A stretch of 64,000 bases of DNA, from positions 1-64,000 of the forward strand of contig JASHNS010000001.1 in the NCBI GenBank assembly GCA_030041515.1, in the 5' to 3' direction. The DNA comes from Acidobacteriaceae bacterium (GTDB taxonomy: Bacteria > Acidobacteriota > Terriglobia > Terriglobales > Acidobacteriaceae). Every line of letters begins with the position of its first letter. Positions within the stretch are counted from its first letter, which is position 1. Shown in pieces: positions 37,594-45,133 of this stretch. The position numbers were made by a program, and so were the translations under genes. The notes below the pieces were generated by a model, which did no database searches, was not told the origin of the DNA, and worked only from the letters and a program-made list of their open reading frames with translations.

Positions 37594-40563
37594 ATGCTAG
37601 CCACCGCATACGAGGCGAACCCACGGCTTAAGCCGGTAGGTGAAGCATTCACTGGTCGAGTCTTCTGGGTGACCGGGTTGTCGGGTGCCGGCAAGACAAC
37701 CATCGGGCGCGAACTCTGGAAACGGCTGCGGGCAGAGGGTCATCACGTCGCGTTTCTCGATGGCGATGAGCTTCGCGGTGCAATTGCCGATGATCTCGGA
37801 CACAGTGCAGAGCATCGACGGCAATCAGCGATGCGCAATGCTCGCTTGTGCCGGTTATTGGCCGAACAGGGGATTGATGTCATTTGTGCCACCATCTCAA
37901 TGTTCCATGATGTGCAGCGCTGGAATCGGCAGAATATCCCGGGATATCGTGAAATCTATGTTCGGGTACCGATTGAAGAGCTGCGACGGAGAGACGGTAA
38001 GGGCCTTTACGCGGGTGCCGAGAACGGTGCAGCGCGCAATATCGTCGGCCTTGACGTGCCAGCGGAAGCTCCTGAAGCACCGGACATAGTTCTGGACAAT
38101 TATGGCGCGCTGGATGTCGCCACAGCGGTGCAGCGCATCCTGGAGCAATGTGTCGAAAAGCAGGGGGCGCACGCATTCCGAGAAACGCCCACCGGAATAA
38201 GAAAAACCAAAGCCGAAACTCTGGAAGCCCTGGCGCCCCTTGTTCAATATGCGCGCGTGCTCCCGCAAGTCCGGTGCTCGGTCGCCGAATGGCGCGCAGA
38301 TCCTTCCCGCATCCTCTCGGACATCAATGCTGAAACCTGGGGTTGCGGCCGCCTGATCGTGCGCAGCAGCGCAATGAGCGAAGACGGCGCAGCCAAGAGT
38401 CTGGCAGGCAAGTACGATTCGGTGCTCGGGGTTATGGGTGTCACTGCCGTGGCGAATGCGATCGATCAGGTCATTGATTCATTCGGAAATGACCTGGATG
38501 ACGAGAACCAGGTATTCATCCAGCCGATGCTGGAACAAGTGGTCATGGCAGGCGTCGCCTTCTCACGGAGCCTTGGCGGCGGCCCATATTTCGTAATCAA
38601 CTATGATGACTGTTCCGGCCTTACCGATCGGGTAACCGGCGGTCTTGGTGAGAACCTCAAGACCTTTTACTGTCTCAAATCGCGGTCGGACGCCTGCCCG
38701 TCGTCGCTGGCTCCGGTGGTCGCATTGCTCAAAGAACTTGAGACACTTCTCCACTACGATGCAATCGACGTTGAATTCGCGATCACCGGCGAGGGGCAGC
38801 TCTACCTGCTGCAAGTTCGTCCGCTCACCGTCGGGTCCCGCGGCGGTGTGGCAGACGAGCAGGTAGATACAGCGGTTGCCGACATCGAGCAAAAAGTCGA
38901 GTTGCTCAGCCGTCCTCATCCGTACCTGCACGGCAATCGGGCCATATTCGGTGTCATGCCGGATTGGAATCCCGCCGAGATGATCGGCTTGAGACCCTTT
39001 CCCCTGTCCCTGTCACTCTATTGCGAACTGATTACCGACGCGATCTGGGCTTATCAGCGGGACAACTACGGCTACAAGAATCTTCGAAGTTTCCCACTGC
39101 TGGTCAGCTTCAATGGGCTACCCTACATCGACGTGCGCGTTGATTTCAACTCGTTTGTGCCTGGTGACCTTTCAGACGATCTGTCCAGCCGGCTCGTGAA
39201 TTACTACATCGATCGGCTGCTGGCGGAACCCCACCTCCATGACAAAGTGGAGTTTGAGATCATCTTTTCCTGCTACACGCTCGATCTGCCGCAACGGGTA
39301 GCGAGACTTGGGGAGTACGGTTTCTCTCCGCATGACCTGGACGAATTAACTTCGGCCCTGCGAAACCTCACCAATCGCATCATGCATGGGGACACCGCCC
39401 TATGGCGGCGAGATCGCGCAAAAATCGACGTGCTGGAGCGGCGACTCCCCGGTATCCTCTCGGCCAGGATGGACAAGGTCAGCCGTATCTACTGGCTGCT
39501 CGAAGACTGCAAGCGATACGGCACCCTGCCTTTCGCCGGGCTCGCCCGAGCGGGTTTTGTCGCAGTGCAGCTGCTGCAGTCCCTGGTCACGGTCGGCGTT
39601 CTCACTGGCGACGAACGAGCGACATTCATGGCGAGTCTCGACACCATTGGGGCACAGGTGGGAAGGGACTTCGCACAATTGCCGAAGCAGGATTTCCTGG
39701 CGCGTTACGGCCATCTCCGGCCCGGGACATACGATATCCTCTCCCCTCGTTACGACGAGGCGCCCGATCTCTATTTCGACTGGTCGGGCGCTCGGCAGCC
39801 CGTCTCTCCATCTCCCCGCTTCGCCCTGTCCGTAGAGCAATTGCGGCGCATCGAGCAGTTGCTGCGGGAGCACAGGCTGGAGATTGATGTTCTCAGCCTG
39901 ATCGAATTCATCAAGGCTGGAATCGAAGGACGGGAGTATTCGAAATTTGTATTTACACGAAGCCTAAGCGACGTACTCTCGCTGATCCGGCAACTTGGCG
40001 AAGAGCATGGAATTTCGGCGGAGGATTGCGCGTTCCTCAGCTACGACGCCATTCGCACCCTTTACAAGGAAAGCGGTTCGGTTCGGGAAGTACTGATGCA
40101 GAGCATCCGGCAAGGAAAGGAGCGTCATGCTCTTACGCGCAACCTTGTGCTCCCGCCAGTCATTGCCTCACCTGAGGAGGTCGTCGCATTTCATCTTCCA
40201 CCCAGTCAGCCGAACTTCATCACCAGAAAGAGTGTGACCGCGCCGGTCGCTTCGCTTGGCGATCCGCCGGAGACCTTCGCGGGACGCATACTGTTCGTTC
40301 CAAGTGCCGATCCCGGTTTCGACTGGATCTTTAGTCGCAACATCGCCGGTTTCGTGACGCAGTTTGGGGGCGCGAATTCACACATGGCGATCCGCGCGGG
40401 CGAGCTCGGAATCCCGGCGGTCATCGGCGCTGGCGAATCCCTGTTCCAGCGCTGGCGGACGGCTCGAACGATTTGCCTTGACTGCATGAATCAAAAAGTG
40501 CTGACCATCGAACGTCCGGAGGTTACTGAGAGTCAATTGAACGCTTGTCCGACGGTTGCGTGA
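37594..40563 (+). CDS. Fused CDP-amidate kinase / L-glutamine kinase (phosphoramidate pathway)
   Basis: Predicted bifunctional enzyme, 989 residues from ATG 37594 (the frame is open to GTG 37462). Residues 20-190 are an APS-kinase fold: Walker A GLSGAGKTT (28-36), DGDELR (56-61), RDGKGLYAGA (133-142), IVGLDVPAEAPEAPDIVL. Residues about 210-440 are a PEP-synthase-type ATP-grasp domain (LIVRSSAMSEDGAAKSLAGK; DVEFAITGEGQLYLLQVRP). The C-terminal swivelling domain carries the phospho-acceptor His930 in GGANSHMAIRAGELGIPAVI. In C. jejuni these are separate proteins, Cj1415 (CDP-amidate 3'-kinase) and Cj1418 (glutamine kinase). The neighbouring hydrolase and nucleotidyltransferase supply the middle steps, which favours this over sulfate assimilation. 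A stand-alone PAPS or dikinase role is the alternative. Confidence 0.8.
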   Translation: MLATAYEANPRLKPVGEAFTGRVFWVTGLSGAGKTTIGRELWKRLRAEGHHVAFLDGDELRGAIADDLGHSAEHRRQSAMRNARLCRLLAEQGIDVICATISMFHDVQRWNRQNIPGYREIYVRVPIEELRRRDGKGLYAGAENGAARNIVGLDVPAEAPEAPDIVLDNYGALDVATAVQRILEQCVEKQGAHAFRETPTGIRKTKAETLEALAPLVQYARVLPQVRCSVAEWRADPSRILSDINAETWGCGRLIVRSSAMSEDGAAKSLAGKYDSVLGVMGVTAVANAIDQVIDSFGNDLDDENQVFIQPMLEQVVMAGVAFSRSLGGGPYFVINYDDCSGLTDRVTGGLGENLKTFYCLKSRSDACPSSLAPVVALLKELETLLHYDAIDVEFAITGEGQLYLLQVRPLTVGSRGGVADEQVDTAVADIEQKVELLSRPHPYLHGNRAIFGVMPDWNPAEMIGLRPFPLSLSLYCELITDAIWAYQRDNYGYKNLRSFPLLVSFNGLPYIDVRVDFNSFVPGDLSDDLSSRLVNYYIDRLLAEPHLHDKVEFEIIFSCYTLDLPQRVARLGEYGFSPHDLDELTSALRNLTNRIMHGDTALWRRDRAKIDVLERRLPGILSARMDKVSRIYWLLEDCKRYGTLPFAGLARAGFVAVQLLQSLVTVGVLTGDERATFMASLDTIGAQVGRDFAQLPKQDFLARYGHLRPGTYDILSPRYDEAPDLYFDWSGARQPVSPSPRFALSVEQLRRIEQLLREHRLEIDVLSLIEFIKAGIEGREYSKFVFTRSLSDVLSLIRQLGEEHGISAEDCAFLSYDAIRTLYKESGSVREVLMQSIRQGKERHALTRNLVLPPVIASPEEVVAFHLPPSQPNFITRKSVTAPVASLGDPPETFAGRILFVPSADPGFDWIFSRNIAGFVTQFGGANSHMAIRAGELGIPAVIGAGESLFQRWRTARTICLDCMNQKVLTIERPEVTESQLNACPTVA

Positions 40564-40621
40564 AACTCGCCTCCGAGAGGACCTCTGTCAGGAGCGAAAA
40601 TACAAGTAACGGAGAATGTAA

Positions 40622-41395
40622 ATGAGTTCTGCCCCAGTCGAACACAAAGTAACATGGGACTATACCGAGCATGCAACCCACTATGACAAGAGAGCCGACT
40701 ACTCCTCAGACGCCATTACCAACCTTTTGCGGACCATTGGCTGCGACAGGTCGAAATCAGTCGCAGAAATTGGAGCCGGGACCGGTAAGCTGACCAAAGA
40801 ATTGTTGAAGCATGGATTGACGGTAAGGTCGGTCGAACCGAACGACGCAATGCGGGCTATTGGGGTGCGGAACACAGAGAGTCAGTCGGCCATATGGTCC
40901 ACAGGGACCGGCGAAGCAACGGGGCTGCCATCCAGCAGTTTTTACGCCGTGTTCTTCGGCAGCTCGTTCAATGTTGTCGATCAGAAAGCTGCCCTTGCTG
41001 AGGTGTCCAGAATACTGGTCCCACATGGCTGGTTTGCCTGTATGTGGAATCATCGAGACTTGGATGATCCTGTTCAGTTACACATCGAGTCCATCATCAA
41101 ATCCGCAATTCCGAACTATTCATACGGATCACGAAGAGAGGACCCGACGGAGATCATCAACTCCAGCAGCTACTTCTCCCCTACAAAATCAATTGAGGAC
41201 CGTTTCGTCTGGAGAATGGAGAAGGAAGACATCATTATTGCGTGGAAATCACACGCAACTCTCAAGCGTCAGGCAGGCAGCGATGCAGTTTTCGATAAAA
41301 TCATTCTTCAAATCGCCTCCTATTTGGAGGGACTGCCGGAAGTCATCGATGTGCCTTATACGACGCGGATATTCTTTGCAAGAAAAAACACCTAG
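40622..41395 (+). CDS. SAM-dependent methyltransferase (phosphoramidate module)
   Basis: A 257-residue class I methyltransferase. Motif I is SVAEIGAGTGKLTKELL (residues 46-62); an acidic residue ends the second strand (SVEPNDAM), and FYAVFFGSSFNVVDQ is the motif IV region. It starts 58 bases after the fused kinase and precedes the hydrolase. In the C. jejuni pathway, one or two such enzymes (Cj1419, Cj1420) add the O-methyl group, so this is the best candidate for methylating the phosphoramidate; the substrate is inferred from context only. GC is lower than that of housekeeping genes in the window. Confidence 0.78.
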   Translation: MSSAPVEHKVTWDYTEHATHYDKRADYSSDAITNLLRTIGCDRSKSVAEIGAGTGKLTKELLKHGLTVRSVEPNDAMRAIGVRNTESQSAIWSTGTGEATGLPSSSFYAVFFGSSFNVVDQKAALAEVSRILVPHGWFACMWNHRDLDDPVQLHIESIIKSAIPNYSYGSRREDPTEIINSSSYFSPTKSIEDRFVWRMEKEDIIIAWKSHATLKRQAGSDAVFDKIILQIASYLEGLPEVIDVPYTTRIFFARKNT

Positions 41396-41506
41396 CCTCG
41401 GAGATCCACGCCTTCCTGCAGAGCTGGCTGTCCGGAGGGCCAATTGCCCATGGACAGTCAGGCATGTCACAGGGAAAGCGGGGTCCTGGCCGGAATTGGC
41501 CCTGTC

Positions 41507-42109
41507 ATGAGAATAGTCGCCGTTACTCAGAGAGTCATGGTCGTACCGGAGTACGGTGAGCGCCGCGACTGTCTTGATCAGGCGTGGCCTGCATTTCTCG
41601 CGAAATGTGGGCTGACGTCGTTAGCGCTTCCAAATGTGCTCGAGGCGGCGCTCGCGTTATGCGAGATTACGAAGGTTGGTGGCGTGGTGCTTACGGGGGG
41701 GAACGACCTTGAGCAGTGCGGAGGGGATGCACCGGAGCGCGACGCCGTAGAGTTTGCATTGCTTGACTGGGCACAGAAGCGCGAGCTCCCGGTGCTCGGG
41801 GTCTGCCGGGGAATGCAGGTGATTCAGCGGCGTTTCGGGATCGACTTGCACCGCGTGGAGGGACATGTAGCGCGCCGGAAAATCATACGCGTGGAAGGCG
41901 AACCACGTGAGGTCAACAGCTTTCATCATTTTGCTGCGCTTGAATCGCGGCCGCCGCTGAATACCTGGGCAATCGCTGACGATGGCGTAGTCAAGGCAGT
42001 CCGGCACGGGACGCAGCCGATCACGGGCATTATGTGGCATCCCGAACGGTGCCGTCCCTTCTTATCTGCTGACGTGGAGCTTTTCCGGGAGGTCTTTCGG
42101 GTTCAATGA
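41507..42109 (+). CDS. Class I amidotransferase-fold hydrolase, Cj1417-like
   Basis: A 200-residue protein of the glutamine-amidotransferase / PuuD fold. The catalytic triad is visible: Cys100 in VLGVCRGMQVIQ, His178 and Glu180 in IMWHPERCRPF; NSFHHFAALE is the PuuD-type segment. Family members hydrolyse gamma-glutamyl amides. In this module it would release glutamate from CDP-L-glutamine to give cytidine diphosphoramidate, as Cj1417 does in C. jejuni. Start: ATG 41507 (MRIVAVTQRV); the frame is open to 41444, but the extra residues are not conserved. Its stop overlaps the next start (ATGA), so the two are translationally coupled. Confidence 0.82.
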   Translation: MRIVAVTQRVMVVPEYGERRDCLDQAWPAFLAKCGLTSLALPNVLEAALALCEITKVGGVVLTGGNDLEQCGGDAPERDAVEFALLDWAQKRELPVLGVCRGMQVIQRRFGIDLHRVEGHVARRKIIRVEGEPREVNSFHHFAALESRPPLNTWAIADDGVVKAVRHGTQPITGIMWHPERCRPFLSADVELFREVFRVQ

Positions 42110-42864
42110 TTCGCGCAATCATTCTTGCAGCCGGCCGTGGGAGCCGGATGGGCCACCTCACCGACGATCGTCCGAAATGTCTCGTCGAGCTTCAGGGCAA
42201 ATCATTGCTTCAGCGTCAAATTGGCGCGCTGCGGCGGGGTGGGGTGGATGAGATCGGCATTGTCCGCGGATACCGCGCCGAGATGATTGATGTTCCCGGT
42301 CTGTCTTACTTCGCTAATGAGCGCTGGGAGCAAACCAATATGGTGATGTCGCTGGCCGCGGCTGCCCCGTGGCTGCGTTCGGGATCGGTCATCGTTAGCT
42401 ATGCCGACATCTTCTACCGGAGTGAGCTGGTGCGCGATTTGGCCGCAGTTTCCGCCCCACTGGTCATCACGTACGACCGGGACTGGCGGCGCCTTTGGAC
42501 GCGCCGTTTTGCCGATCCGCTTGGCGACGCGGAGACGTTTCGGATAGAAGCTTCGGGCCAGTTGCTTGAAATCGGGGGAAGGGCAGGACGAATCGAGGAC
42601 ATAGAAGGTCAGTACATGGGCCTGCTGAAATTTACCCCGACCGCGTGGAGCGCCATCGAGACGCTGTTGTCCACAATGGCACCTGCTGTGCGCGACCGCC
42701 TTGACGTCACTGGCTTACTGCGTCTTTTGCTGGAGGGCAGGTTTTTCCCCATCGGCACTTTTCCTACAGAGGGACAATGGGGAGAAATCGATAGCCCGGA
42801 AGACGCCGCGCTCTACGAGCAAATGGCCAGCGATGGTGAGCTTCGGCTCGAAGAGCCGCTGTAA
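42106..42864 (+). CDS. Nucleotidyltransferase, phosphoglutamine cytidylyltransferase candidate
   Basis: A 252-residue sugar-nucleotidyltransferase-fold enzyme: signature LAAGRGSRMG (residues 7-16), RPKCL (22-26), metal-binding Asp101 in VSYADIFY and Asp229 in WGEIDSPEDA. By context it matches Cj1416, which couples CTP to phosphorylated glutamine to form CDP-L-glutamine. The alternative is an ordinary sugar- or choline-phosphate nucleotidyltransferase, but the ATGA overlap with a Cj1417-like hydrolase and the fused kinase upstream favour the phosphoramidate reading. Last gene of the module. Confidence 0.8.
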   Translation: MIRAIILAAGRGSRMGHLTDDRPKCLVELQGKSLLQRQIGALRRGGVDEIGIVRGYRAEMIDVPGLSYFANERWEQTNMVMSLAAAAPWLRSGSVIVSYADIFYRSELVRDLAAVSAPLVITYDRDWRRLWTRRFADPLGDAETFRIEASGQLLEIGGRAGRIEDIEGQYMGLLKFTPTAWSAIETLLSTMAPAVRDRLDVTGLLRLLLEGRFFPIGTFPTEGQWGEIDSPEDAALYEQMASDGELRLEEPL

Positions 42865-43240
42865 AGCAAGCGTACGAAGATCCCCACTGGACCTGAGGAC
42901 CGCGTGCTGAAGACGATGGGGCAGGGGAATGTGAAGCTGCACGGCGACGGACCCCGATCCCTGTGCTGGAGCCCGTTCTCAACCGTCGCAAAACTTCGAT
43001 CGGGTTGTGGGCGCCGGATCCAATTGCGGCTTTCTGAAATGCGCCTGCTAGTCACTGCCGGCATGGAACTAAAGTAATATCAGCTATGAGACTGCGGTGC
43101 TCAATCCATGTCGAGATTTCGCCGAGTCCATGGGTGCTGGCAAGTCAAATATAATAAACAGACTACAACCAATTGGTCACCGCATGGTACGAACGTGTCT
43201 GGTAACCAGTTCAACAGAGTGCTAGCCTGCGCATGGATTC
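42865..43240 (+). other. Spacer between phosphoramidate module and ASH/FN3 paralogue 2
   Basis: 376 bases without a gene. The second half is AT-rich and holds a TATAAT (43150-43155) and two GGTNACC palindromes, GGTCACC (43175-43181) and GGTAACC (43201-43207), 26 bases apart. These could be promoter and operator sites for the following gene; no transcript evidence is available. Confidence 0.45.
43150..43155 (+). promoter_or_regulatory. Candidate -10 element before ASH/FN3 paralogue 2
   Basis: TATAAT in an AT-rich patch 86 bases before the called start. The -35 region is not a clear match. The two downstream GGTNACC palindromes lie where a regulator could act on this promoter. Confidence 0.3.
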
Positions 43241-44728
43241 ATGCGCAATCAGCGAAAAGTTACTTCAGTCACTAGTTCTCTGTTCTTTCGCCCGGTATCT
43301 GAGCCTGGAGTTGATGGCTCATCGGAGATTTGGATTGAACGAGCGGGATCCTCACCCCAAGGTTGCGGTTTCGCGCACGAGCCCCTTCGTGCGATCGGCG
43401 AAGAAGGAACTGGCTGGACGTCGGCATTGCATGATTCGTCGATCGACCGCTGGTTCTATTTGGCTCTGCTCGCTGTCCTGACGTTGTGGTGCTCCCTGCT
43501 TGCCTCGGGATGCGGAAGCGTGGTTGCGGGCACGACCGCCAGTTCGCACGACAGCGGAAGCGGATCGTCCTCTTCGGTCGTAATTTCGACGAGTTCGGTG
43601 ACCTTTGGCTCTGTCGTGGTTGGGCAGACAGCGAGCGCGAGCGTTTCGGTGACCAACCAGGGCGCGTCTGCCGTCCAGATCGCGGCGCCGCAGATTACGG
43701 GGCAGTACTTTTCCCTCGTGGGGCAGAGCGCCGGGAGCGTTTCCGTGAATGGAGGGAGCAGCCAGACGTTTAATCTGCAGTTTGCCCCGACGGCGGCAGG
43801 CGCCCAGACGGGAACGATGACGCTCACGGCCGGGACCCAAACGCTGACCGTGGCTCTCAGCGGGACCGGGACAGCAGGATTGGGTATGCTGAACGGCCTG
43901 AACTGCACGAGCAGCGCGATGACGAAGGCGGGGACGGACAGCTGCACGGTTACGCTGACGGCGGCGGCAGGGACAGGGCTGACGGTGAGCCTGGCGAGCA
44001 GCGTTACGGCGGTGACGGTGCCGGGGACGGTCACGATTCCGGCAGGAGCGACGAGCGCAACGTTCACGGCGACGGTCTCGGCAGTCACCAGCGCTGAGCC
44101 GGCCGAACTGACGGCGACGGCAGGCGGCGAGACAAAGACTTACACGATCCAACTGGATCCGGCCGCGCCCGGATTGACGCTGCAATCGACAAACGTGTCC
44201 TTTGGCGATGTGAGCCTGAACTCGCCGGCGACACAGACCGTGCTTCTGACCTCTTCGGGGACGGAGCCGCTGACGATCAGCGCGGTGACGGTGACAGGAG
44301 CAGGGTTCAGCGCGACGGCGGGTAACGCTCCGGTCACGCTGCAGCCTGGGCAGACGGTGAACCTGGATCTTCAGTTCGATCCGGCGGTGAGCGGACCTGC
44401 GAGCGGATCGGTGAAGCTGATGACGAACGCCTCGCCGTCGACAGCAACGGTCACACTGAGCGGGACGGGAGATGCGACTTCGTATGAAGTCGATCTGAAC
44501 TGGGACCCGCCCACCGATTCAACGGATCCGGTGGTGGGCTACGACATCTATCGGGCAGTCGGGGGGAGTTCGTCCTACCAATTGTTGAATTCAGATGTCG
44601 ATGACCTCGCGGCCTACAAAGACACGACGGTACTGAGTGGCACCTCGTACACGTATTACGTGGTGAGCGTTGACGGGGCCGGCAATCAGAGTTCGCCTTC
44701 GAATCTTTTCAGCGCGACCGTGCCCTAG
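43241..44728 (+). CDS. ASH/FN3 repeat lipoprotein, paralogue 2
   Basis: A 495-residue product. The lipobox CSLLASGCG lies about 85-90 residues in, after a hydrophobic stretch (WFYLALLAVLTLWC), so the true start is probably well downstream of ATG 43241; no good internal start is obvious. Architecture: ASH domain (VVISTSSVTFGSVVVGQTAS), one two-cysteine repeat (GLNCTSSAMTKAGTDSCTV), second ASH domain, fibronectin III domain (VGYDIYRAVGGSSSYQ). Same layout as paralogue 1. It is probably exported and lipid-anchored. Sits between the phosphoramidate module and paralogue 3. Confidence 0.76.
   Translation: MRNQRKVTSVTSSLFFRPVSEPGVDGSSEIWIERAGSSPQGCGFAHEPLRAIGEEGTGWTSALHDSSIDRWFYLALLAVLTLWCSLLASGCGSVVAGTTASSHDSGSGSSSSVVISTSSVTFGSVVVGQTASASVSVTNQGASAVQIAAPQITGQYFSLVGQSAGSVSVNGGSSQTFNLQFAPTAAGAQTGTMTLTAGTQTLTVALSGTGTAGLGMLNGLNCTSSAMTKAGTDSCTVTLTAAAGTGLTVSLASSVTAVTVPGTVTIPAGATSATFTATVSAVTSAEPAELTATAGGETKTYTIQLDPAAPGLTLQSTNVSFGDVSLNSPATQTVLLTSSGTEPLTISAVTVTGAGFSATAGNAPVTLQPGQTVNLDLQFDPAVSGPASGSVKLMTNASPSTATVTLSGTGDATSYEVDLNWDPPTDSTDPVVGYDIYRAVGGSSSYQLLNSDVDDLAAYKDTTVLSGTSYTYYVVSVDGAGNQSSPSNLFSATVP
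43253..43273 (+). repeat. Leader motif, plus-strand copy
   Basis: CGAAAAGTTACTTCAGTCAC plus T. The reverse complement of 45007-45027 matches it at 18 of 21 positions, and its core AGTTACT/AGTCACT is itself partly symmetric. It lies in the doubtful 5' part of paralogue 2. Confidence 0.45.
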
Positions 44729-45133
44729 GGCGCTCAGGTCTGCCGAGGTCCGTGGCTGCGGGGAACCTCCGCCCGCGGCATGGTTACTAAAGATACAGCA
44801 CATTTTGCTCTCAAGGATGAGTTCTTGCACGAAAAAGTCAGCAAATTCATTGCAAAACTAAGCAATTCTCGAACATTCGACGTTTGATCATCCATTAAAA
44901 CTCTGCATATTCAATCATTTATTCACACTTACAACTAAAGTCACATCGACAATGCACTTCAGTAGCACTACGGTGCACATAAGTAGCTATTCGAATGCTT
45001 CGTTAGTGTGACTTCAGTAACTTTTCGTGAAGATCTCTGATGTCGTTTCGGCCTCCTTCTTCGCCGATAAGGTCTTCGATGGATACGGGAGCGTTGCCCG
45101 GCTAACGAAAGCAGGAATCGGGAGAACGAACCC
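44729..45133 (+). other. AT-rich spacer between ASH/FN3 paralogues 2 and 3
   Basis: 405 bases without a gene and clearly AT-richer than its surroundings from about 44790 to 45060. It contains several variants of an AGTNNCT-like motif (CTAAAGTCAC, CTTCAGTAGCAC, GACTTCAGTAACT) and a small inverted repeat GTGCA/TGCAC near 44950-44980. Probably the control region of paralogue 3; no firm promoter call. Confidence 0.45.
45007..45027 (-). repeat. Leader motif, minus-strand copy
   Basis: Reads CGAAAAGTTACTGAAGTCAC plus A on the minus strand, 18 of 21 positions identical to 43253-43273. The two copies bracket paralogue 2 in inverted orientation, which could reflect a regulator site or a recombination scar. 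Confidence 0.45.

Noticed and set aside
37594-40563. Sulfate assimilation (true APS kinase, PAPS supply) for the fused kinase
   Set aside because: No ATP sulfurylase or reductase genes nearby, and the second half is a glutamine/PEP-synthase-type kinase followed by Cj1417- and Cj1416-like genes, which fits phosphoramidate synthesis better.
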